Assembly (NCBI GenBank): GCA_934201705.1
Contig: CAKPXF010000024.1
Coordinates: 1 to 42,550, forward strand
Direction: 5' to 3'
Length of the DNA stretch: 42,550 bases
DNA from: an uncultured Bacilli bacterium
GTDB taxonomy: Bacteria; Bacillota_I; Bacilli_A; RFN20; CAG-631
Shown in pieces: positions 16,544 through 24,100 of the stretch; position 1 is the first letter of the stretch; each line of letters starts with the position of its first letter. The position numbers and the translations under genes are program-made. The notes under the pieces were generated by a model that was not told where the DNA came from, did not search any database, and was given only the letters and a program-made list of their open reading frames with translations.

Positions 16544-16876
16544 TTAATGCATGGCAAGATAAACACTGCCTTCATACTTACTATCAAGCTCTTCACGAGA
16601 AAAAACGTAATATTCAAATTCTTTATATGTAGCTATATCATATCTAAATAATCCATCGAATAAAAATCCATTATAGAAATTTTTACAGCATTCATCATAG
16701 TAGTTTTGAATAAAAAATGACTTATCTTGTTCTGTCTTTAGTACGAAAGCCATTAAAAATCCACCATAAGCATCACAGATTGCTACATAGATTAATCTAT
16801 ACTGCTTATGTTCTTTGATAAACGTATTACAAAATTTATTAAGTTTTTTACTAGTTGAATAATATTTATTTTTCAT
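16544..16876 (-). CDS. Small soluble protein, probable immunity protein
   Basis: 110 residues beginning MKNKYYSTSKKLNKFCNTF. The middle segment IYVAICDAYGGFLMAFVLK reads as two beta strands and is followed by FFIQNYYDECC. Partial decayed relatives exist at 11135-11287 and within 12225-12430, so this family has been duplicated at least twice in the arm. AAAGGAG lies about 12 bases before ATG 16876. Function is inferred only from array context. Confidence 0.6.
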   Translation of the reverse strand: MKNKYYSTSKKLNKFCNTFIKEHKQYRLIYVAICDAYGGFLMAFVLKTEQDKSFFIQNYYDECCKNFYNGFLFDGLFRYDIATYKEFEYYVFSREELDSKYEGSVYLAMH

Positions 16877-16929
16877 TTATATCATTAGCTCCTTTTTGAC
16901 ATTCTAATGTTTACAAAATGTTATTAAAA

Positions 16930-17355
16930 ACAACACTTAAATAATAACATCAAATCTATCTACAACAAAAGTAACCCAATCCCCATCTTTAAAGATGAAT
17001 TCTTTGTTATTGCTATATTCATAACTATATATGTATTCTAAACTTATTATAAAATCAAAAACTTTAACTAAATATTTTCTGGAATCGATAATGTATCCAT
17101 TAACTTTATATACCATTTTAACAATACCTTTTTTACTAATTTAAACGTATCTATTTTGGATTTGATTAATTTTGTAATAATCGGATTATCATCTACAAAA
17201 AAGGCAATTAATAAAGAAATATTCATACCTATAAATAGAATTTAATTGTTTGGCAATGGTAAAGATACACAAGTACCTTCAACCTTTCTTTTACCATCTG
17301 TTATAACAAATTCACCTTCATATTCTGACAAGCAATTAATCTTTTTAATTCTCAT
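16930..17355 (-). pseudogene. Decayed paralogue of the 19143-19559 protein
   Basis: An ideal GGAGGAG stands before ATG 17355, and the first 37 codons (MRIKKINCLSEYEGEFVITD) align with MKIKRILEYDYNYAEYIVTD of the gene at 19143. A TAA at 17242-17244 ends this frame. The remaining similarity (KIDTFKLVKK, KVFDFIISLEYIYS, DWVTFVVDRFDV) continues in other frames down to about 16930, so at least one stop and two frameshifts are needed to connect it. The intact N-terminus with its own ribosome site helps place the true start of the paralogue. Confidence 0.75.
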
Positions 17356-17541
17356 AGCTCCTCCTATAATAATCAGTATAAATTCTTATAATCATTATAC
17401 AACATCAATTTTCATTTTACCAAATTTAGCTAATTAAAAAAAATAAACGTACTAATGATGAAAAGCTTAATGAATCATTTATTTCATTATTTTTACTTTT
17501 GTTCCATGTTAAACAGCTCAATTAAATCTTCCTTTTTATTA

Positions 17542-18087
17542 TCATTGTTTATTATTACTTTCTTTTTGTATAAATTTAATCAAACTTTTTTTATTTATTT
17601 TAAAGTAATAAGGTCTCTCCCAACATTCTTTCATACTTATTGGAATTTTGTAAACTAAAGTGTCTTTGTTATCCTCATCAATAAGAATACATAAGTTTTT
17701 AGCAAATTCTACATCACAAATTTCTACAATTTCATCTTCAATATTTTCAAAACATTTCATAATGTTTATCTTTCGACCATGTTTGTTAAAAAATATTTTT
17801 ACTTTTTTTAAGATGATGTCAATATCTTCTTGATTTATTTGAGTGACAAATTCTATGTCTTGTAAGCATTTTGGACAATAAAATACTTTGTGAACAAATT
17901 CACATGAGCCAACCATATTACCACCATCACAAGGAATGCTGAAATCGTAATACTTAGATTCGTCTGATTTTTGACTGACTATTTTATGATGCATGTGTAT
18001 AAGAAGATTTGCATCACACTTGTAGCAATAATGTTCTCTAAATTTTAATTTAAAATGATTACCAAAATTATAATATACTTTATTCAA
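17542..18087 (-). CDS. Zinc-ribbon-like cysteine-rich protein, probable immunity protein
   Basis: 181 residues starting at TTG 18087, with AGGAGG seven bases upstream. Two CxxC pairs, YCYKCD (about 20-25) and YCPKCLQDI (about 70-78), with other Cys and His residues between them, suggest a bound zinc ion. The C-terminal half is helical and acidic, then basic. I do not recognise a named family. Its place among immunity genes suggests a toxin-binding role, but a nucleic-acid-binding function is equally possible. The 180-base gap downstream (17360-17541) shows no gene. Confidence 0.6.
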   Translation of the reverse strand: MNKVYYNFGNHFKLKFREHYCYKCDANLLIHMHHKIVSQKSDESKYYDFSIPCDGGNMVGSCEFVHKVFYCPKCLQDIEFVTQINQEDIDIILKKVKIFFNKHGRKINIMKCFENIEDEIVEICDVEFAKNLCILIDEDNKDTLVYKIPISMKECWERPYYFKINKKSLIKFIQKESNNKQ

Positions 18088-18150
18088 AATGTTTCCTCCT
18101 ATGCAAATTAGTATTTATAAATAATATCTTTTAAAGGCTAAGACTCCCAT

Positions 18151-18324
18151 TTACCAGCAAAAATTACAACTATATATAATGTATGATAAAAACAATCCCA
18201 CAACAATAAATTCAACGATAAAATTAGAATTATTGATTGATAGTATTATGGCAACAACGATAGGAGAATACACAAATATTCTACTTATATAAGAAAGCAT
18301 ACTATTCGCCAAAAATATTTTCAC
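18151..18324 (-). CDS. Small membrane peptide of 57 residues
   Basis: A GTG at 18324 is preceded by AGGAGGTAAAT, one of the best ribosome sites in the arm. The frame runs 57 codons to a TAA at 18151-18153. The product starts MKIFLANSMLSYISR and has two hydrophobic stretches (about 16-29 and 35-51). It may be a complete small membrane immunity protein, or the 5' part of a larger one. The strong ribosome site is the main evidence that it is real. Confidence 0.5.
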   Translation of the reverse strand: MKIFLANSMLSYISRIFVYSPIVVAIILSINNSNFIVEFIVVGLFLSYIIYSCNFCW

Positions 18325-18372
18325 ATTTACCTCCTAAAAATATTCATATCTAAATGAACCTCAATGAACTAA

Positions 18373-18702
18373 TTAAATTTTCCTTAAATGATAATAATCA
18401 CTTGTTTTACTTGGTATATCTAGAAATATAGAGCCAAAAATAGTAGAAACAATCCCTGTTATAACTCCTCTAACAATTAATTGCCCTATCATTTGATTTA
18501 TAACAGAATCTTGCAATATAATGATGCTTCCATAATTCCCAACAAATTTTACCAAATTAGATAAAAAAACTGCATTTGCAAAATTTGAAATGATTGATGA
18601 AACTTTTCTAAAAAACAAAAAGTAACTCCTCTTACTTCTATGCTCCTCAAAAAAAACAACATCTAAGTTCACCAAAAACAGCAATATGCACAGAATTGGC
18701 AT
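18373..18702 (-). CDS. Hydrophobic protein next to an RHS remnant, possibly a displaced toxin tip
   Basis: 109 residues, with a hydrophobic N-terminus (MPILCILLFLVNLDVVFF) and a helical glycine-containing C-terminal half ending PSKTSDYYHLRKI. No ribosome site precedes ATG 18702. The sequence just upstream is an RHS-core remnant (YYGNGSMNY in another frame). The open frame is therefore more likely the surviving part of a toxin tip that once followed that core than an independent gene. Immunity-like genes follow downstream. Family not recognised. Confidence 0.4.
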   Translation of the reverse strand: MPILCILLFLVNLDVVFFEEHRSKRSYFLFFRKVSSIISNFANAVFLSNLVKFVGNYGSIIILQDSVINQMIGQLIVRGVITGIVSTIFGSIFLDIPSKTSDYYHLRKI

Positions 18703-18704
18703 AT

Positions 18705-18885
18705 TCTAGATTAGTCTAAATAATTCATAGAGCCATTACCATAATAAGCAAATAAGTTAAAGTCAACGAAAGATTCATTGATGTAAACGTCATCACCTAT
18801 ATTATAGTTTTAAGCTCATGGTATTTCAAGAAAATATCTAATATCAACATAGCTATTACTTTCATTATCATAAATAAAAATTCGC
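18705..18885 (-). pseudogene. RHS-A core remnant
   Basis: The minus strand codes FDFNLFAYYGNGSMNY, matching GFNLFTYCGNDPVNKY of the intact core (about 21750-21800). Upstream of that lies GDDVYINESF-like sequence with the same internal deletion as the 14515 and 20480 remnants, then a stretch matching 23190-23230 of RHS-A (ATAGCTATTACTTTCATTAT). It is a patchwork of core pieces with no open frame. Confidence 0.6.
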
Positions 18886-19020
18886 ATAGTATTTAGTAAT
18901 ACTGATATTTTTAGATAAAAATCCTATCAAAATTTAAATCCGAAATAAACGCTTCTTCTAAATAATTTAAATCATTATATTCGTCTAAAATCTTACATAT
19001 ATAACTACAAAATACAATGT
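18886..19020 (-). pseudogene. 3' fragment of an immunity gene like 14669-15073
   Basis: About 120 bases match the last 35-40 codons of the gene at 14669-15073, coding CKILDEYNDLNYLEEAFIS-like sequence, and extend into the same downstream core remnant. The 5' part of the gene is absent. Together with 18705-18885 this is a second, truncated copy of the 14.5-14.8 kb block. Confidence 0.65.
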
Positions 19021-19064
19021 CATTTTTTGTTCCATAGAATTCTGGAGATTCCTTTTCTTCTTAA

Positions 19065-19099
19065 TAAAAAAGGCAAGCTCCTTTATAGGAATCTTGCCT
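19065..19099 (-). terminator. Terminator after the 19143 gene
   Basis: AGGCAAG (19071-19077) pairs with CTTGCCT (19093-19099). Read on the minus strand, the stem is followed by TTTTTTATT. Confidence 0.75.
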
Positions 19100-19142
19100 A
19101 CGTAATCACTTAATGTATAGCATAAAAAATTGTTTTTATAAA

Positions 19143-19559
19143 TTATTCATAATACTTTTCAGTCAATGTACAATCGATCCTATCAACTTCAAATTCAACA
19201 TATTCACCTTTTTTAATTACAGCATCGAAACCATTTGGATAATCATTCTTTAAATCTATAATAAAGTCAAATATTTTAATCAACGCATTTATGGAGTCAA
19301 TTACAACTCCACATAGTTTGTATTTGAAATATTTATTTGGATCTTTTTGTATGTAGCATTTATGATTGTTTGAAATTTTTAATTTAATAATATCATTATA
19401 TGAAAAAGCATATAAACTTTCAACTTTCATTCCTATTTTAGGCTCGTTATCGTTTTCTAATGGGACAGATAAGCACATACAAACTATATCATATTTACCA
19501 TCAGTAACGATATATTCAGCATAATTATAATCATATTCTAAAATACGTTTTATTTTCAT
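19143..19559 (-). CDS. Small soluble protein, probable immunity protein
   Basis: 138 residues from ATG 19559 (MKIKRILEYDYNYAEYIVTD), chosen because its decayed paralogue at 17355 starts at the matching Met behind a good ribosome site. An in-frame GTG at 19592 would add 11 residues, but it sits directly against its AAAGGAG. Neither start is ideal, so the 5' end may have been altered by recombination. It is a beta-rich protein with a YVEFEVDRIDCTL C-terminus. Family unknown. It has its own terminator. Confidence 0.6.
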   Translation of the reverse strand: MKIKRILEYDYNYAEYIVTDGKYDIVCMCLSVPLENDNEPKIGMKVESLYAFSYNDIIKLKISNNHKCYIQKDPNKYFKYKLCGVVIDSINALIKIFDFIIDLKNDYPNGFDAVIKKGEYVEFEVDRIDCTLTEKYYE

Positions 19560-19775
19560 TAGATATCGAACGCTCTGTTCGATTTTTTCCACTCCTTTCT
19601 GTTTTACACATTTATCTACTGCTTCCTCGTAGAATAATCGCTAGTTTAATTAAGGTACTAATTATAGTTTTAAATTAAAAACTTTTTAAATTTTTAGACC
19701 ACATCATAATAAACTAAAAACTTACCCCAAAGTGTGTGTCTAATAATTAATGAGATGTTAAAATCTATGCTGTTT

Positions 19776-20315
19776 TTATATTTCATTTATACGTTTTATG
19801 ATATTTTCTGGTGAAAAATCATAGTCTTTCATATATGGAAGTTTTTTATGGTAATCATCTATAACAATTTCTTGTTTTAAAGCTAAATCTTTATATACTT
19901 TTACTTTTGCTTCTATCTTTTCTTTTAAATCATTATTAACCTTGTTTGAAATATCCTTTAATTTTTCTATTAAAATAATAAAGGAAAATGTATCACCACA
20001 ATAATTGTCTAAAGTATTTATTAGAAAATCAACTGCAGAAGCATAATCTAATAAATTTATATATTCGCCAATAAATATTAATTTTTCAGGATTATTAGTT
20101 GATTTAATTTTAGATAAAAGACTTTCTTTTATATCATTGAGCCACATATTTTCAATTGTTTTAGGAACTTTATATTTTTCATACTCAGCAAGGACATCAT
20201 CTTGCCACATATGAAAATGATTTCCACCATGTGAAAAAAATATTATTTGTGCTTCTTTATAATTTTGTGTTTCATTTTTATAATTTTGTGTTTTCTTTTT
20301 TTTAAATAAAGACAT
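19776..20315 (-). CDS. Immunity-family protein, second gene after the live toxin
   Basis: 179 residues, near-identical to 12429-12968. The start MSLFKKKKTQNYKN is preceded by GAGGTGA. Family pattern: HGGNHFHMWQDDV, then KVPKTIENMWLNDIKESLL, then an acidic helical middle and ENIIKRINEI at the end. It is a distant paralogue of the immunity gene 20638-21099, which it follows in the array with an RHS-core remnant between. It may protect against a related variant of the toxin, kept as an orphan immunity gene. Confidence 0.75.
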   Translation of the reverse strand: MSLFKKKKTQNYKNETQNYKEAQIIFFSHGGNHFHMWQDDVLAEYEKYKVPKTIENMWLNDIKESLLSKIKSTNNPEKLIFIGEYINLLDYASAVDFLINTLDNYCGDTFSFIILIEKLKDISNKVNNDLKEKIEAKVKVYKDLALKQEIVIDDYHKKLPYMKDYDFSPENIIKRINEI

Positions 20316-20479
20316 AGCTTGTCACCTCAATTATATTAAAAAAATTGCAATACCTTTAGATGTTAAATAATTTACTTCTTTAAATAAATATCCAAAGATA
20401 TAATCATTAGTTACCAAGAAATTTGAAAAAATTTATCTACGTTTTGACCATATTTTTTGTTGACTAACGCATAGTTTAA

Positions 20480-20571
20480 CAAATAATTTAAAGTCAATGA
20501 AAGAAGATTCATTAATGCAAACGTCGTCACCTATATTATAATTTTTATCACATGGTATTTCAATATAATAT
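20480..20571 (-). pseudogene. RHS-A core remnant between two immunity genes
   Basis: The minus strand codes IEIPCDKNYNIGDDV and then NESSFIDFK, the same deletion-joined core segment as at 14515 and 18760. Its place upstream of 19776-20315 marks the start of a cassette whose toxin tip has been deleted, leaving only the immunity gene. Confidence 0.65.
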
Positions 20572-20611
20572 AAAAAAAGTAGGAGTTCTAGCAATTTGCT
20601 TCTCCTACTTT
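20572..20611 (-). terminator. Terminator of the RHS-A toxin operon
   Basis: AAAGTAGGAG (20577-20586) and CTCCTACTTT (20602-20611) form a perfect 10-bp stem. Read on the minus strand it is followed by a T run. It lies just after the stop of the live immunity gene and probably ends the whole acyl-ligase to immunity transcript. Confidence 0.8.
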
Positions 20612-20637
20612 ACGTCAAATAATTTTACTTATAATAT

Positions 20638-21099
20638 TTATAGTTCATTTATTCTTTCTTTAATATTATCTTCGGGTAAAAATATGTATTTTTTTGATTG
20701 CTTTATCACCACACTGACATTTTCAGCTAGGATAACTTTATTTTTGTTTATTATATCTAACAATTTACGACTATTAGCATGTCTGTTTAGATCTTTTAGG
20801 TTTTCAGTATATCGTAATCTTTCAAAATAATCCAAATTAGTATTTAATAGTTTACATGTTAATTCAATTGCTTCTTCTAATGAAATGATATCACATAATA
20901 TTAAATATGATGAAAATCTAGTCTTTCCTTTAGTATTATTAACCTTTTCATAGAGTTTACTTTGAATATCTTTGCGCCATTCAATTTCATATTCCTTTGG
21001 GACCTTACATTTTTTATATTCTTTTCCGAATTCCATATAAATATAAAATGAATTACCATAGCATTTATAAAACATTTCCTTACCTAACTCAATATTCAT
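20638..21099 (-). CDS. Cognate immunity protein of the RHS-A toxin
   Basis: 153 residues from ATG 21099 (MNIELGKEMFYKCYGN), set by TAGGTGA upstream. That ribosome site lies around the stop of the toxin gene, and an in-frame ATG at 21129 would overlap the toxin further. It is soluble and mostly helical, with KVPKEYEIEWRKDIQSKL and a terminal EDNIKERINEL. The start 12 bases after the toxin stop at 21111 is the usual arrangement for toxin-immunity pairs. A second almost identical copy exists at 12998-13459. It is expected to bind and neutralise the C-terminal toxin domain in the cytoplasm. Confidence 0.78.
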   Translation of the reverse strand: MNIELGKEMFYKCYGNSFYIYMEFGKEYKKCKVPKEYEIEWRKDIQSKLYEKVNNTKGKTRFSSYLILCDIISLEEAIELTCKLLNTNLDYFERLRYTENLKDLNRHANSRKLLDIINKNKVILAENVSVVIKQSKKYIFLPEDNIKERINEL

Positions 21100-21110
21100 A
21101 TAATAATCAC

Positions 21111-24100
21111 CTACCCTAAAAATGCCCATGTTCCATGAGCCATAACATAAGCAACTTCTTTTGCATACAAGCCAGTTATGTTATAAGATGTAAATACAAA
21201 TTGATGCCCTTGAGCAATTTGCTGTTTTAAAAAAGCTTTGTTTATTTTCCACATATTAACTCCTTTCATTTTTGCAGTAGAATCCCAAATTTTGTCAGAA
21301 ACGTGAAATGAAGTTCCTTTCATATCTTTGGCAATATCATAATAAGTTGGATTTTTTCCTAAAAACACTTGTGATGATCCACTATTTGTAAATTCAAGTG
21401 CTTTTTGATTATACCAACCATTAGAACTAATCGCTAGTCCAGCTAAAGCACCAATTACAGCTCCAATTCCAAAGCCAGTCATTGCACCATAGCCTACATC
21501 GCTCCAAAACTCCTTACTTCCAAACTTTTCTCCGCTAATAAGTGCTCCAACTCCTCCAGCAATAGCTCCAATTCCAAAGCCAATACCAGCTCCAATCAAA
21601 GTACCTTTTGCAGAGCCCATTACTATAGTTTCTAAATAAGTCACTGCACTTATTCCTGGACATAGAATATCTAATGCAACACGGCATAAAATAATCCCAA
21701 CGAATAGTCCTATCAATCCTACAACCTTCAACCATTTTGGCGCATGCCCATTTGGATCATATTTATTAACAGGATCGTTACCACAATAAGTAAATAAGTT
21801 AAAGCCAATGAAAGAAGACTCATCAATATAAGCTTCATCATCATCAGTTAAAAACCTACCACATAAAGGATTATAAAATCTAGATTTTAAATAGTATAAG
21901 TTAACATCCTCATCATAGAAATAGCATTTATATCTAAATGGGTTCTTTTTAACTATATTCCTATCAAAATCATCACTTATATTATAGTTTTCATCACATT
22001 GTAATTCAAGCCCATAACCACTATAAATATATTTATATACTATTGTATTATTACTATTTACGATTCCTTTTATTTCTTTTAAGGAATCCTTTATATAATA
22101 GTATGTATTTTTATTGTAATTAAATCCATATAATTCATTATTACTATCATATAGGAATACCATATCAGAATCATTGCTTTTTTTCATTCTTATTAGGTTG
22201 TTATTGCTATCATATTCAAAGTAAGTTTTAATACCATCTTTTTCCTTTTTTACTAGCAATCCATTATCATTATAGTAAAATCTTACATTGCCAAATAAAA
22301 CTAATTTCTTTCCTTCAAACTTAACTTCTTTTCCACCATAGCTATTCATTAATAAGCTATTAGCATTATAAGTTATGTCAATAGTATTATTATCATTGCT
22401 TATTTTTGTTAATCTATTTAATGAATCATATGTAAAGCTATAATTGCTAAATGATATCATATTACCATTAGCATCATAGTTATAATTGTAATCAGTATTA
22501 TTTATTGTTTCCTTTACTAATTGATTTAGTGAATCATAAGTATAGTTTTTACTATATTCATTATTAACATTAATTGAAGTAACTCTTTTATAAGAATCGT
22601 AATTATAGGAAATAAAGTAATTGCTTAATTCTTTTGTTGTTTCTTTTACTAAGGAATCATTACTATATTCATATACTGTTGTTAATGAATTATTAATAAT
22701 TCTTCTTTTCAATAAACCATATTGATTATATTGATATTCAATATTATCTTTATCATCCATTTTTTCAATAAGGTCATACATATTAAAGATATTAGGTACA
22801 TAATCAAGTATTAATAAATCTCTTATTTTAATATCAACATCAGCTTTATCTTCATTAATGATTAATTTTGAAAAATTAAATTGATTGTCATTAATTCTAC
22901 TAATTACTAATCCTTCATCAAAATAAACACGAAGTTGATAGCTATTACATGTACAGTCATTATCAATTTTATTAACACATATATAAACATTGTGCCATGC
23001 TGTATTAGCAATATGAACTGAAGTAATATTATCATCAGCATTTAAGATAAAATACTCATTATTAATTGACATTGATAAATCAACAATATTTCCGATAAAT
23101 TTAAATAAATTAGATATGTTAAAAGAATTTCTAAATGATAATGAAATAGCAAATGTTTCATCATTTGAAAGTTCATATTCAAGGATTTTATTAGCAATAT
23201 TATAAACATAGCTATTACTTTCATTATCATAAACAAAAGTGTCATTGTTTTCATTTAATATCTTACTTGCATAAATATTTTTTAAAGGTTTTAAGGTATT
23301 ACTGCTTAACGTTTTGTTAAATGAAATATACGTTTTAGTAGAGACTGGTATAACAACATTATTAGTCTTTTTAATAGTTGAGATATTTTCATCTTTATAA
23401 AAGCAATATTTATTATAGTCTTTATATTTATCAAGTACTAATTTTTTATAAGCATTATTTATGTCTTTTATTTGGCTTTCATCCATATAATCATTAGTTA
23501 ATATAATATTTCCTAAATAAAATGCTGTATATTGGAAATCGTTGCCATTTGTAGATGTTGGTATTGTGTTGCCAAAAGCAACGTTAATAGTGTTACAGTA
23601 AAAATTAAATTTTGTAATGTTAGCATTATTAATTCTTTCACCATTTACATATAGATTAATAGAATTAGAGTTATAAGTAACTATTAATTGCTCCCAACCA
23701 AGATTTGTTGGCTCATAATAATATAAATTTGTTTCTCGTGTTATAATTACTCTTTCAGAATTTTCATCTACAGCATGTCTTCCTAGATAAATACATCTGC
23801 TTTTATCAGCTTCTGATGATGATAAAACAATATAAATGGTATCTTTAACAATGCCATGATCCATTAAAGTAATGCTTGCTAAGATATTATTTCCATTAAC
23901 AGCTTTTACTCTATATGAAAAAGCAAGTGTAAACTGGCTGTCTTTTTTAAGTTCATAAGAAAAAGCAGTGTTTTTTAAATGATAACGTTGTTCATTATTG
24001 GAATAAGCAATATATAAATACTTTTGAATACCATCTTCATAGATTTGATTACCTAAAATACTACTTGGATTATGTAAGCTATCAATATTATATGCTAGTG

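Noticed and set aside
17246..17437. Plus-strand frame of 63 codons
   Set aside because: It is antisense to the well-supported N-terminus of the 16930-17355 pseudogene and lacks a start signal.
17455..17658. Plus-strand frame of 67 codons
   Set aside because: It overlaps the C-terminus of the zinc-ribbon-like gene on the opposite strand and has no ribosome site.
21535..21735. Second minus-strand frame inside the RHS-A tip
   Set aside because: It lies within the glycine-zipper coding part of RHS-A in another frame and has no start signal.
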